Shown in pieces: positions 1 to 8,875 of a DNA stretch of 64,000 nucleotides. The position numbers and the translations under genes were made by a program. Under the pieces are notes generated by a model. It saw only the letters and a program-made list of their open reading frames with translations, was not told the origin of the DNA and did no database searches. This DNA is from Roseiconus nitratireducens (GTDB lineage: Bacteria; Planctomycetota; Planctomycetia; Pirellulales; Pirellulaceae). Position 1 is the first letter of the stretch. Each line of letters begins with the position of its first letter. The stretch spans positions 584,594 to 648,593 of the forward strand of contig NZ_VWOX01000004.1 of NCBI RefSeq assembly GCF_008629675.1. The letters run 5' to 3'.

Positions 1-1
1 A

Positions 2-484
2 GCGATCTTTTCCATGCAGGGAAAGCAGCTGGCCACGATCCGGTCGGGAAAGTGGAAGCTGCACGTTCGCAATCCCGGTCCGCCACGATTCCATCAGCTG
101 ACCGACGCCCAGCTTGCATCCTGGATTGATCCGCGGGCGCCCGATGGCGTCACCATTCTGGCTCCCTACGAACAAGCCCAACCCACCCAACATCCGGGTC
201 TGATCTCGGGCGCGGATCCCAAAGCCATGATGCTGTTTGACTTGGAACACGACCCGGGAGAACAGAGGGACGTGGCGGATGAGAATCCCGACGTGGTGAA
301 GCGTCTCCGACAGCAGTTCGAGAAGGTCGCGTCGGAAGTTCCCGATTATCCCGATCCCGAATCGGACTACCTGTTCGCCCCGCCCGCCCCCGGCCAGGGC
401 CGCCAGCTGATGCGTTTGATCGGCGGTGAGCTTCGCTACGATCGCGTTCCCGCGTCGCAACAGCACCTGTTGAAAAAACCCTGA
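2..484 (+). CDS. Sulfatase, C-terminal fragment (5' end outside window)
   Basis: The frame is open from the first bases, so this is the last 160 codons of a gene that begins upstream. The sequence fits the C-terminal subdomain of a secreted arylsulfatase-type enzyme. It has the 'ATIRSGKWKLHV' strand (the usual 'R.GKWKL' signature), then 'MLFDLEHDPGEQRDVADENP', the standard 'LYDL..DPGE..NLA' ending of the family, then a helix 'VVKRLRQQFEKV'. The catalytic C-x-P/A-x-R motif lies outside the window, so activity cannot be judged. A 60-residue tail after the family ending is rich in Pro and Gly and is not recognised. Five more sulfatases follow within 30 kb, which supports the call. Confidence 0.85.
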   Translation, partial: AIFSMQGKQLATIRSGKWKLHVRNPGPPRFHQLTDAQLASWIDPRAPDGVTILAPYEQAQPTQHPGLISGADPKAMMLFDLEHDPGEQRDVADENPDVVKRLRQQFEKVASEVPDYPDPESDYLFAPPAPGQGRQLMRLIGGELRYDRVPASQQHLLKKP

Positions 485-786
485 TGGCTCGTCGAACTGC
501 CGGGACTCCGCTCGGGCGGGTGAAGCCTCGTCCCGCCGGCCTGTACGTCAAAATGATGTCGCGAACGTCATCACCCTGATCACAGGCGGCATCGGCCGGG
601 GGGAAGTCCTGAAAAGCTTGCAAAATTTTTTTGCCCACGTGTTTCACGCGGTTTTCACGGATCCTTGAAGCGGCGAACGCCAAAAGAGGCATGGCCGATG
701 CAACTCTTTGCAGCGTGCGGGAGATGCACCAGACACTCTCCCAACGGAACAATCCATGACGCCTCCAACTCGGAAGGACCAAACCC
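485..786. other. Intergenic stretch between sulfatase and small secreted protein
   Basis: About 300 bases without a credible gene. It contains an AT-rich patch near 618-640 (a run of seven T) in otherwise GC-rich DNA, which may belong to the promoter of the small gene at 787. No clear sigma-70 boxes or terminator hairpin were found. Confidence 0.4.
772..778 (+). promoter_or_regulatory. Shine-Dalgarno for small Tyr/His-rich gene
   Basis: GGAAGGA lies eight bases upstream of the ATG at 787. It is one of the few strong ribosome binding sites in this window and fixes the start of a gene too unusual to place by homology. Confidence 0.6.
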
Positions 787-1119
787 ATGAAACGCTTTCT
801 CAAGTACCTTGCCATTCCCCTGTTCGCCTTCGCCCTGGTGTTCGTCACTGGTGACCGAAACGCCAACGCTGGCGGCTTCAGTTTGAGAATTGGGGGATTC
901 GGAAACCCGTACTACTCCCGCGGGTTTTCCATCGGCAACAACTATTACCCGCGGACCTACCGCTCCTATCGGTACGGTGGTGCTTATCGTCACTCGTATC
1001 GGCCCCACTACGACTATCATCCGCCGTCCGTCTACCGACACGGGAACCACTACGATTACGTGCCGGGACATTACGACTTTCATCAGGGTGGACATCACGG
1101 CCACCACGGACATCACTAG
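787..1119 (+). CDS. Small secreted Tyr/His/Gly-rich protein
   Basis: A 110-residue protein of unknown function. Residues 1-28 form a Sec signal peptide (MKRFLKYL, hydrophobic core, 'ANA' cleavage site). The mature part of about 82 residues has 15 Tyr and 13 His, many Gly and Arg, and ends GGHHGHHGHH. The composition suggests metal binding or a surface or matrix role, but nothing identifies a fold. The start is supported by a GGAAGG Shine-Dalgarno at 772-777, nine bases before ATG. Similar short 'YxY/HY'-rich secreted proteins are common in planctomycetes, usually annotated as hypothetical. It lies alone between a sulfatase end and a MITE-like element. Confidence 0.75.
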   Translation: MKRFLKYLAIPLFAFALVFVTGDRNANAGGFSLRIGGFGNPYYSRGFSIGNNYYPRTYRSYRYGGAYRHSYRPHYDYHPPSVYRHGNHYDYVPGHYDFHQGGHHGHHGHH

Positions 1120-1211
1120 GCCTGGCCTGAAACGTCCAAAAGACCTCGTCGCAGCCGTCGCCAAGCGCCGGCTGCGTGCGCGTTCGAAGCCGTGGCGAGG
1201 GTGTCGATTGA

Positions 1212-1339
1212 CTGGACAGCACCACTTCGGGAGAGCCGCGTGGCGTTAGACGCGGGTTCTCTCGCGTCAATCGGCGGCGAGCGCCTTGCCGCTCACAGCA
1301 CTGCAAATCGCAGTCTTCTTGATTGAAAACGCTGCCCCG
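1212..1339 (+). repeat. MITE-like repeat, copy A (full length)
   Basis: About 128 bp starting CTGGACAGCACCACTTC and ending in a diverged inverted copy (GAAAACGCTGCCCCG). It closely matches copy B at 26498, is related to copy C at 28498 (inverted), and to the shorter copy D at 32457. Its right end directly touches CTAG at 1340-1343, which contains the TAG stop (read on the minus strand) of the dehydrogenase gene. A matching duplication on the left (1208-1211 reads TTGA) is not recognisable. Confidence 0.75.
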
Positions 1340-4300
1340 CTAGCGCAACGTCTTCAGATACGCCACCAGATCACGAACCTCCTGGGCTGACAACACGTCG
1401 GTCATCGTGGGCATCAGCGAGACCTTACGCTCCGCCACCTCTTCGATCTGATCGGTTGGAATCTGGATCTCCGTTCCGTCCTGTGTCAGCAACATCGTCG
1501 ATTCATCGGTTTCCGAAACGATCACCCCCTGAGCCACCGAGCCGTCGGCCAGCAGCAATGTTTGCGTGTTGTACTTGGGCTCGATATCTGCACTGGGCAA
1601 GACGATAGCGCGCAGCAAGTGGTCTGCGTCCCGCTGCCTCGCGATCTTGGTCAATTCCGGCCCGATCTCACTGCCTTCTTTCCCGACTCGGTGACAACGG
1701 ACGCACTGGGCACGGACGTCGGTGCGGAACATCTGCTCTCCGCGCCCAGCGTCGCCTCCGTCCCGGGCGAAATGAAACGGAATCAGATTGGCCGACTCGA
1801 CGGTCTGCAACTCGGGTAGCTGCTGAACCGCATTCCAGCGATCTTCCACCATCGGGTTTTCGGCGGCCCGACTTTGCAACGCTTGCCAGACGTCCAAACG
1901 CAAACCGTTTGGCAACTTGCCGGTCAGAAAGTCCTTCGCCAAATCGTTGATCGCCGCATCGGCTTTGGCGGTCCCCAATTCCGCCAGCCCAGAAACGCAC
2001 GCCTGGCGAACCGCCAGACTCTTGGCTTTCAATTGTTGTTCGATCACCGCGCCGGCGCGTTCCGGCGAGACCTGAACGAGTAATCCGATCGCACGACTGG
2101 CAATCGCCGGCGACGGATCCTCAGCAAGCTCTTGCAGCAGCTCCGCCGCTCCGGAACCGGCCTCGGCCAGAGTCTGCATCGCTTCCATTCGCAAATCGTC
2201 AGGAAGAGACCGGTCGGTGGCCATCGCTCCGAGGGCTTCGCTGGACAAATCGATCTTGAGCTGCCGCGACGCCTGGACCGCGGCGATCCGCAGGGGAGTG
2301 TCACTGTCGGTGACCAGTCGGGCCAACAAAGTCGCGCAGGCATCGCGATCGATCTCACGTCCAGGCTCGTAGGCCCTGCGGCGACCGTCAACTCGATCCA
2401 ACAGAGGAGGATCCATCCACTGGCCGAGTGCCTGACAGGCGTTGCGTCGCATCGCGATCGATCGACCAGCGTCGGCAGCAAACGCCATGACCGCTGCGGC
2501 TCGCGCCGAAGATCCCAAGCGAAAATTCGCGTTGATGCTGCGGAGAACCATCGGGGTTGGCCGAGATTGCGTTGCGTTCAAGGTGGATGCGAGCGCGCCC
2601 ATCGCCTGTGGAATCGAGCGGTCGTCGTGAATCGCACGCGCCGCTTCGGTGGCGATATGGTCCGAGGGGTCATCCAAAAACGCCGCGATGAGCGGACTTT
2701 CCTGACGGCGTAGTGCCAATGTTGCGCACAGACGTCGACTCTCCGAATGGCTTTCCGCTTGGTCGGCCAAGGTTTGCGCGTCGCTGCAGGCCGCCAATCC
2801 CGTCACCAGGGCGTGTCGCAAGTAGTGCTGATGCTCCTCCAAAGAATCCGACTGCCGCAGCAGGACTTCGGTCGCATTGCCGCTGGGTTGGCGTCCCAAC
2901 GCCAGCGCCGCGTGAATCCGCACGTGCGGGTGTTCGTCATGAAGCAACGGAATCAGGACTTCCGGATCACTCTCGTTGATCTCTCCCAACGTCTTGGCCG
3001 TCTGGGCCCGGATGATCCAGTCCGGATCGTTCAGATAATCATTCAAGCCACTCGGATCGACCCCGCCGGAGCGTGACAACTGTCCGAGGCCCCAGATCGC
3101 ATGCAGACGGGCGAGTTGGAGCGCCTCAGGATCGGCCGCGACAGCTTGCAACAGGTCACCGCGCTCGCGTCGCACCAAAGCGAATTGGGCCCGCAGGCGG
3201 ACCCGTTGATCGACGTTTGCCAGTAGCCGGACAAGGTCTTCCGCCGTCAGCGTGTCCAATCCCGATGAAAGCAGGGCGAGAGCAGATTCGCGATCGTTCC
3301 TGTCCTGCTCCGACAAGGCGGAGGGCGGGACGTCAATCCGAATCACGCTTCCGGATTGGTTCAACGGATACCCGCCTCCCCAATCGACTCCGTACAGACC
3401 GCCGTCGGGACCGAACGCGATTCCCACGATCGGGTCGCCGCTACCGATCACGTGCGAGTCAACCATTTGAAAGGAATCGCCGTCGACCTGCGTTCGAAAC
3501 GCGTACTGCGAACCGTTGGGCGCGCCAGTCAGAAAGAAGTAGTCACGGTACGCTGACGAAAGCGCCGCCCCCGGGTTGAATTTGAATCCGGCTGGACCGT
3601 CGTAGTAGTGACGGATCGGCGGGATCAGATAGGCGGGATGATCTTCCCCCGCGAGTTCCCACAGCTTTTCATCGGTCCAGGGATTGTATTGATCCCCGCG
3701 ATACTGGTAATTGCATCGCCAACCGGCATCCATTGCGTCGACGATCCAAACGAAACGCTCTTGTTCCTTGGGCTGATCCGCATCGTTGTCGACGCCAAAG
3801 AGATTCCCGTATTGGTCGAACGCGACTTCCTGCACATTCCGCAGACCGTGCGCAAAGACCTCGAAATCAGACCCATCCGGGTTGCACCGCAGGACGCCGC
3901 CCTGGTTTGGAAAGTCGAACACGCGACCATCGTCCGCCGTGACGTGAATCCCCTTGTCACCGATGGACCAATAAACCTTTCCGTCGGGGCCGACCGTCAA
4001 TCCATGCATGTCGTGTCCCGCGTACGCGATGTGCAATCCGAATCCGGTCGCCATCACTTGCCGCTCATCGGCCACGCCATCACCGTCGGTATCGGTCAAT
4101 TTCCAAACATCCGGAGCGATCGTTGCCCAAACCGATCCGTCCCAGTGCATCACTCCAGCGGCGATTCCAGTGACTTCGCTTTGAAACCCTTCGGCAAACA
4201 GGTTGATAGCGTCCGCCCGACCGTCGGCGTCCTGATCGACCAGGCGGTGGATGCGTTCACTGATCACGGTCAAATCACGCCAGTCATGCTGCCCATCCTG

Positions 4301-4714
4301 ATTCACATCTTGCACATGTTCCGCCTGGCGTTCCTGGTCCCCACCGACCGCCAGGACGCGATGCAAGAATTCGCGTTTGGCCTCCACACTGTTCAGGCCG
4401 ACGTCATCGGGAATCCAATCCTTGTGCATCCGAATATCCAGATCCTGGATCTTTCGGCGCTGCGTCTGGGTCACGTACACGTCACCGTTATCAGCCACGC
4501 TGATGGCGACGGGATCGGGGACGTTGATTGCTCCGCTCCAACGCTCGTATTTCAACGGCACCCGCCCGCCCCGCCCAGGATCAAGGACCGGCTCCGGATC
4601 TGCCGGTGATGGATCTGCCGGTGACTGGGCACAGGCGGTCACCGCGATGGGAGGACTGGACAACACTCCGACAAGCAGCAGCCGGAACAGGAAGGACAAA
4701 CGGAAGTTGGACAT
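1340..4714 (-). CDS. PVC-type membrane-bound dehydrogenase with HEAT repeats and cytochrome c domain
   Basis: A 1,124-residue secreted protein. Residues 1-30 are an export signal ending 'AVTACAQS', where V-T-A-C could be a lipobox, so a lipoprotein is possible. Residues about 50-470 form the beta-propeller of the planctomycete 'membrane-bound dehydrogenase' family, related to glucose/sorbosone dehydrogenases, with blades such as 'MHGLTVGPDGKVYWSIGDKG' and 'GIAFGPDGGLYGVDWGGG'. Residues about 480-950 are HEAT-like repeats ('ALGRQPSGN', 'AAVQASRQL'). The C-terminal cytochrome c domain has CVRCH at 1004-1008 and a likely distal Met in 'SLMPTM'. The family is inferred to oxidise sugars or polyols and pass electrons to a c-type haem in the periplasm; the substrate is unknown. 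Start: the ATG gives a good signal peptide but no obvious Shine-Dalgarno. Confidence 0.88.
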   Translation of the reverse strand: MSNFRLSFLFRLLLVGVLSSPPIAVTACAQSPADPSPADPEPVLDPGRGGRVPLKYERWSGAINVPDPVAISVADNGDVYVTQTQRRKIQDLDIRMHKDWIPDDVGLNSVEAKREFLHRVLAVGGDQERQAEHVQDVNQDGQHDWRDLTVISERIHRLVDQDADGRADAINLFAEGFQSEVTGIAAGVMHWDGSVWATIAPDVWKLTDTDGDGVADERQVMATGFGLHIAYAGHDMHGLTVGPDGKVYWSIGDKGIHVTADDGRVFDFPNQGGVLRCNPDGSDFEVFAHGLRNVQEVAFDQYGNLFGVDNDADQPKEQERFVWIVDAMDAGWRCNYQYRGDQYNPWTDEKLWELAGEDHPAYLIPPIRHYYDGPAGFKFNPGAALSSAYRDYFFLTGAPNGSQYAFRTQVDGDSFQMVDSHVIGSGDPIVGIAFGPDGGLYGVDWGGGYPLNQSGSVIRIDVPPSALSEQDRNDRESALALLSSGLDTLTAEDLVRLLANVDQRVRLRAQFALVRRERGDLLQAVAADPEALQLARLHAIWGLGQLSRSGGVDPSGLNDYLNDPDWIIRAQTAKTLGEINESDPEVLIPLLHDEHPHVRIHAALALGRQPSGNATEVLLRQSDSLEEHQHYLRHALVTGLAACSDAQTLADQAESHSESRRLCATLALRRQESPLIAAFLDDPSDHIATEAARAIHDDRSIPQAMGALASTLNATQSRPTPMVLRSINANFRLGSSARAAAVMAFAADAGRSIAMRRNACQALGQWMDPPLLDRVDGRRRAYEPGREIDRDACATLLARLVTDSDTPLRIAAVQASRQLKIDLSSEALGAMATDRSLPDDLRMEAMQTLAEAGSGAAELLQELAEDPSPAIASRAIGLLVQVSPERAGAVIEQQLKAKSLAVRQACVSGLAELGTAKADAAINDLAKDFLTGKLPNGLRLDVWQALQSRAAENPMVEDRWNAVQQLPELQTVESANLIPFHFARDGGDAGRGEQMFRTDVRAQCVRCHRVGKEGSEIGPELTKIARQRDADHLLRAIVLPSADIEPKYNTQTLLLADGSVAQGVIVSETDESTMLLTQDGTEIQIPTDQIEEVAERKVSLMPTMTDVLSAQEVRDLVAYLKTLR

Positions 4715-4886
4715 CGAAGTTGCGACCGGGGCGTCGAATGATTCAAAGGGGAGAAACCCCGCTAGTTTAGCATGCGTCCCCTGATCGCACGATCACCACT
4801 TCGCCCATGCGTGCCGCCAGCGAACGAGTGAAACAAATGGCGTCGATCGCAATGGCCCAAACAACGCCTGGTCGAGTTCGGACCGG

Positions 4887-6488
4887 CTACGGCATTGGCC
4901 TTCGCCAACGAACATCTTGCAACCACTCGGGTTTCTGCCGGGTCTCCTCCATGGCCGTGCTTTGGTCAAAGTGCGGGTTCTTCTGGGGGACCTCGCAACC
5001 GACTTGATCCATCCAATCCCGCACCTGCTGCCGCAGCTTGGCCACACGCTGCGGCTGCTCGGAGGACAGATCCTGCTGCTCGCCGGGATCCGCCCGCAGA
5101 TCATACAACTCGGCTCGATATCCGGGTCGGTAGCGATGACCGTCGTCAACGCGGTCCCCGAAGAACTCGATCAATTTGTACTTGCCAACGCGTATGGAAA
5201 CGCTGGGCGTCAATCCCCAGCGAAGATCATAGAACGGGTAGTATTGAAACAGCGGACGCTGGGCGAAATCCATGTCCCCCTGGTCGCTCAGCAACGGCAT
5301 CAGGCTTCGGCCGTCCAGCGGGTGATCTCGCGGCGCCGTTGCCCCGGCGACTTCAAAACAGGTTGGCAAGACATCGATCACGTGGACGGGCGCCCGCACC
5401 ACGGTGCCGGGTTTGATTCGACCTGGCCAACGCACAATCATCGGGACTCGGACGCCGCCTTCGTAGATCGACCCTTTACCGGCCCGCAGCGGAGCATTGT
5501 CGTACTCGCGCACTTCCACCGGAAAGATCGGACTCTCCGGATTCGGTGACGCAACGGATTTAAAATCCAGCTTCTCGTCGATGCCGCCATTGTCGCTCAT
5601 AAAAATCACGAGCGTGTCGTCCGCGATTCCCAACCGATCCAGCCGATCCATCACACGACCAACGCTGCGGTCGATGCACTCCAGCCCCGCCAAATAAACG
5701 GCACGGTTGGGCCCCACGTCTCCGTAACCCCGGTCACGGTACTTTTGCGTTAACGCGTCGGGCGCCACCACCACGCCGTGGATCATGTGGTGCGAGAGAA
5801 AACAAAACCAGGGCCGGTCACGGTGTTTCTCGATGAAGGCAAGCGTTTGATCGGTCAATTGCGAGACACCGCGGTCGGCACCCGGCTGAAAATGTCGATC
5901 GGACAGCAGCGGTGGCGCGAAATCAAATCCGTACTCCCCCGCAGCTTCAGGATGCAGACCACGGTAGTTGCCGTCTTGATTGGACGTCAGGTGCCACTTC
6001 CCAAAGATCGCCGTCGCGTATCCCGCCAAGCGAAGACCCTTGGCCAATGTGAACGTCTGCCGCGAGTAATTCTCCAGGAACATCGGTTCGGTCATTCGCG
6101 CTCTCGGATACCCGTACCAACTGAGCACATGCCACAAGCCGTGCCGGGCGGTGTACTGACCGGTTAACAAACTGGCTCGCGTCGGTGTGCACTGGCTGGT
6201 GACGTAGGCATCCGTAAAACGGGCCCCCTGCTCCGCGAGCCGATCCAGGTGGGGCGTGGGCACGATCTTGCCTCCGTAGCAACCGAGGGTCGGCCAGCCC
6301 TGATCATCCGTCAAGATCAACAGAATGTTCGGACGTCCGGGCGGACTGGCGACCAACGAGGATCCGCACAGCCACTGCGTCATGACGCCGATGGCAAACA
6401 GCAGGACCGAAGTCGCCACGCTGCAAGGAAGAGGACAACCGATCAGCCGGCGGCGATCAGATTGTGTCACGGTGAAGACGGATGACAT
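4887..6488 (-). CDS. Secreted Cys-type sulfatase (CTPTR)
   Basis: A 533-residue arylsulfatase-family enzyme that hydrolyses sulfate esters, here presumably on a polysaccharide. It has a hydrophobic export signal (about residues 22-48) and metal ligands in 'LTDDQGWPTLGCYGG' (Asp61, Asp62). The catalytic motif is CTPTR with Cys100, which a formylglycine-generating enzyme must convert. The distal metal site is in 'FMSDNGGID' and the end is 'ELYDLRADPGEQQDLS'. The frame runs open further upstream, but the extra residues lie over the divergent RraA-type gene and are not sulfatase-like. I therefore start at the ATG at 6488, just ahead of the signal peptide. The two genes diverge from a 240-bp spacer. 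Confidence 0.88.
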   Translation of the reverse strand: MSSVFTVTQSDRRRLIGCPLPCSVATSVLLFAIGVMTQWLCGSSLVASPPGRPNILLILTDDQGWPTLGCYGGKIVPTPHLDRLAEQGARFTDAYVTSQCTPTRASLLTGQYTARHGLWHVLSWYGYPRARMTEPMFLENYSRQTFTLAKGLRLAGYATAIFGKWHLTSNQDGNYRGLHPEAAGEYGFDFAPPLLSDRHFQPGADRGVSQLTDQTLAFIEKHRDRPWFCFLSHHMIHGVVVAPDALTQKYRDRGYGDVGPNRAVYLAGLECIDRSVGRVMDRLDRLGIADDTLVIFMSDNGGIDEKLDFKSVASPNPESPIFPVEVREYDNAPLRAGKGSIYEGGVRVPMIVRWPGRIKPGTVVRAPVHVIDVLPTCFEVAGATAPRDHPLDGRSLMPLLSDQGDMDFAQRPLFQYYPFYDLRWGLTPSVSIRVGKYKLIEFFGDRVDDGHRYRPGYRAELYDLRADPGEQQDLSSEQPQRVAKLRQQVRDWMDQVGCEVPQKNPHFDQSTAMEETRQKPEWLQDVRWRRPMP

Positions 6489-6728
6489 GAGAAAGTACAA
6501 CCGGGTTGATTGGAACGTCCATCTCGATGGAAGCGTGTGCCCGCGGCCGCGCGACCGACGATGCATCCACCCAATCACCAGCAACGCACCGCCCAAGTCA
6601 GCCCAGCAAGCGGGATGCTTGCGGGGGCATTTGGCGACACCTACCATGTTACGCGATGAGGCATCCGTCGTTCGTCGGAGGTGTTCAGTTCTCTGGGATG
6701 GCAGCGACACAACGTGAGGAATGGCGAG

Positions 6729-7502
6729 ATGAGCGAGACGAGCGGGAAAGAGTCGGCTGCCTTGACGCACGCAGAACTGTTGCAACTGAAACGCTGGAAC
6801 ACACCGACCATCTACAACGGTTGGGAACAAATCACCCATCGTGATCCCGCTGCCGATGCCTTCAACCTGGAAGAAACACGCGACTTCATGCCGCAAATGG
6901 GGCCGATGGTCGGCTACGCCGTGACGGTGGTCATTGCTCCCAGTGACAAGCGGCACCGAGAAGCCAATCCCCAGGCATGGGAGGAATACCGACAGTATCT
7001 CGCGGACGTCTCCGGCCCCAAAATCGTCTGCGTCCAAGACCTCGACAAGCCCCAGGTCATCGGCTCATTCTGGGGCGAGGTCAACAGCAACGCGCATCGG
7101 GCGCTCGGCTGCGTTGGCACCATCGTGGACGGCGGCATTCGTGACGTGGACGAGATGACGAACGCGGGCTTCAAGGCACTTGCACGGCGTCTGTGTGTGG
7201 GCCACGCGCACTCCCATCCGGTGCGGTGGAATTGCCCAGTCGAGGTTTTCGGCCGATCGGTTTCCCCCGGCGATTTGATCCACGCGGACAAACATGGTTT
7301 CCTGGTGATTGAACGCGAGGAACAGGCGGGACTGCTGGAAGCCGCCCGATTCATGGACACCAATGAGTGCCAAACCGTCATTGCGGCGGCACGGAACTCG
7401 GCCGGACAATCCTCCGACGATCTCCTGAAGGCGTTGAACGATGCCGGTCGCCGTTTCAAAGAAAATGCGCGCCAGAAGTTCGCGCGAGACGGTGAGTGGT
7501 GA
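6729..7502 (+). CDS. RraA-family protein (HMG/CHA aldolase-like)
   Basis: A 257-residue cytoplasmic protein of the RraA / 4-hydroxy-4-methyl-2-oxoglutarate aldolase family. Diagnostic stretch: 'GCVGTIVDGGIRDVDEM', matching the conserved G-x3-DGxxRD core that binds the pyruvate moiety and divalent metal. Nearby are 'FWGEVNSNAHRALG' and 'VSPGDLIHADKHGFLVI', also family signatures. Members either cleave 4-carboxy-4-hydroxy-2-oxo acids to pyruvate or act as RNase E inhibitors. The catabolic context favours an aldolase or decarboxylase on a sugar-acid breakdown product. The start is chosen by GAGGA at 6716-6720, eight bases upstream. The sialidase-type gene follows after 41 bases, probably in the same transcript. 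Confidence 0.82.
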   Translation: MSETSGKESAALTHAELLQLKRWNTPTIYNGWEQITHRDPAADAFNLEETRDFMPQMGPMVGYAVTVVIAPSDKRHREANPQAWEEYRQYLADVSGPKIVCVQDLDKPQVIGSFWGEVNSNAHRALGCVGTIVDGGIRDVDEMTNAGFKALARRLCVGHAHSHPVRWNCPVEVFGRSVSPGDLIHADKHGFLVIEREEQAGLLEAARFMDTNECQTVIAAARNSAGQSSDDLLKALNDAGRRFKENARQKFARDGEW

Positions 7503-7543
7503 AACGCGGTGCAATTCCCTTCATCTTCCAATGGGCCTCTCCC

Positions 7544-8671
7544 ATGAAAACCTTGCTGGTAACCATCTTGCTTCTTTGCCTTTCGACAGGCGCCCTCTCC
7601 GCAGCGGACACCGGCGACGTGACGGACGTGCGGGAGATCGACCGTCTGCCGCCCAACAGCATTTACAACAAGATCTGGGAACCGCACCTCGCCCGTTGGA
7701 AGGACAATCATCTGGTCTGCTGTTACGGCCTGAATTTGGACGGCAAGTCGGACATGGGGGATATCGTGTGCTCGGTCTCGCGAGACGGCGGCAAGACATG
7801 GACGCCCCGTCGGATGGTGTTCGATCACGCGAACCGCAACGGCACTCGTCAATTTGCCTACAACAATTCGGTGCTGTTCCATCCCCCGGGACAAGACGTC
7901 ATCTGGCTGTTTTGCATGCGTGCGCCGATGCACTACCGTGACAGCGAAAACGCCGATCTGGTTGCCGCCTACACCGTCGATGGTGGACTGTCCTGGCAGC
8001 ACGTCGAACTGTCGTTGGGGTATCAGGGACCCCTGATCATCGTGGCGGGAATCGAGACCGTCATGCGCAACGGTGTTCCGCACTACCTGTTGCCGGCCCA
8101 CCGCAACACCTTGCGGCGCGACCGCCACGGCGACCGCCGGCAATTTGTCCTCGAAAGCAACAGCCTGCTGCGGTGGGACATGGCGGACTATGTCGACTAC
8201 CCGGAAAACACGCCGGTGTTTCTGCACGAAGGCAAGATCGCACGTTCGGACACCGGGGACGGGCTGAAGATCGTCATGCGCACCGCCGGAATGGCGAAAG
8301 AGCGTCCGCTTGACCCGCCGGTCGCGTGGTCGTCCCTCAGCACCGATGGCGGCAAGAGCTGGTCAACCGCGAAGCCGGAACCCGATCTCCCCAACTACCG
8401 AGCCAAAAGTTTCTTCGGTGTCGATTCCAACGGACAGCACCTCTACGTCTACAACGACAGTGCGGAGCGCCGTGGGCTGTGGTACAAGACCAAGCAAGAA
8501 GGCCAGCCATGGTCGCAGCCGCAGCGTTTCTACCACGACAACAATCGCAACAGTTATCCCACGTTGGTCGAAGCCAGTCCCGGTCAGTGGCTGGCCGTCT
8601 GGGACAGCTCCAACGATCCCGGCCACACTCGAACCTCCATTCGCTTCGGCCGCCTGCAAGTTGGCGACTGA
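7544..8671 (+). CDS. Secreted sialidase-family (BNR/Asp-box) protein
   Basis: A 375-residue protein with a Sec signal peptide (MKTLLVTILLLCLSTGALSA). It has at least three Asp-box motifs of the S-x-D-x-G-x-T-W type: 'SRDGGKTW' (79-86), 'TVDGGLSW' and 'STDGGKSW'. These mark a six-bladed sialidase-type propeller. 'Exo-alpha-sialidase' is the usual automatic label, but planctomycetes are not known for sialic acid, and many such proteins act on other uronic or keto acids or have no known activity. Substrate is undetermined. The start after the short spacer from the RraA-type gene was chosen because it directly opens the signal peptide; an in-frame upstream codon at 7496 would bury the signal. Confidence 0.83.
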   Translation: MKTLLVTILLLCLSTGALSAADTGDVTDVREIDRLPPNSIYNKIWEPHLARWKDNHLVCCYGLNLDGKSDMGDIVCSVSRDGGKTWTPRRMVFDHANRNGTRQFAYNNSVLFHPPGQDVIWLFCMRAPMHYRDSENADLVAAYTVDGGLSWQHVELSLGYQGPLIIVAGIETVMRNGVPHYLLPAHRNTLRRDRHGDRRQFVLESNSLLRWDMADYVDYPENTPVFLHEGKIARSDTGDGLKIVMRTAGMAKERPLDPPVAWSSLSTDGGKSWSTAKPEPDLPNYRAKSFFGVDSNGQHLYVYNDSAERRGLWYKTKQEGQPWSQPQRFYHDNNRNSYPTLVEASPGQWLAVWDSSNDPGHTRTSIRFGRLQVGD

Positions 8672-8689
8672 CTGATTGCTCTTGTTAAG

Positions 8690-8790
8690 ACGCTAAGCCA
8701 CCGAGTTCACAGAGAGCACCGAGAGAGGAGTAGCAGCCGAAGCAACCGAACGGCTTACTCCGTGAACTAGACTTCCTCGGTGGCAAAGGC
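8690..8790. repeat. Imperfect inverted repeat in convergent spacer
   Basis: CCACCGAG at 8698-8705 is mirrored by CTCGGTGG at 8776-8783, and GGAGTA on the left is mirrored by TACTCC. The arms flank a short GC-rich loop. It lies between the 3' ends of two converging genes and could act as a bidirectional terminator or be a decayed REP-type element. The pairing is interrupted. Confidence 0.35.
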
Positions 8791-8875
8791 TTGACGCAAG
8801 CGCCAGCCAAGCCTGGAAACTCGTCGCTCAAAACCGTTCGCTCTCCCCGAAAAACGCGCGGACGCGTTGTCGAAA

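Noticed and set aside
3608..4609. A 333-codon open frame on the plus strand inside the dehydrogenase gene
   Set aside because: The minus-strand frame carries the propeller and haem domains; the plus-strand product has no recognisable motif or signal peptide.
6489..7037. N-terminal extension of the CTPTR sulfatase
   Set aside because: The frame stays open, but the extra 183 residues are not sulfatase-like, precede the signal peptide and overlap the divergent RraA-type gene.
6914..8227. A 437-codon open frame on the minus strand across the RraA-type and sialidase-type genes
   Set aside because: It spans two well-supported plus-strand genes and their spacer and shows no domain.
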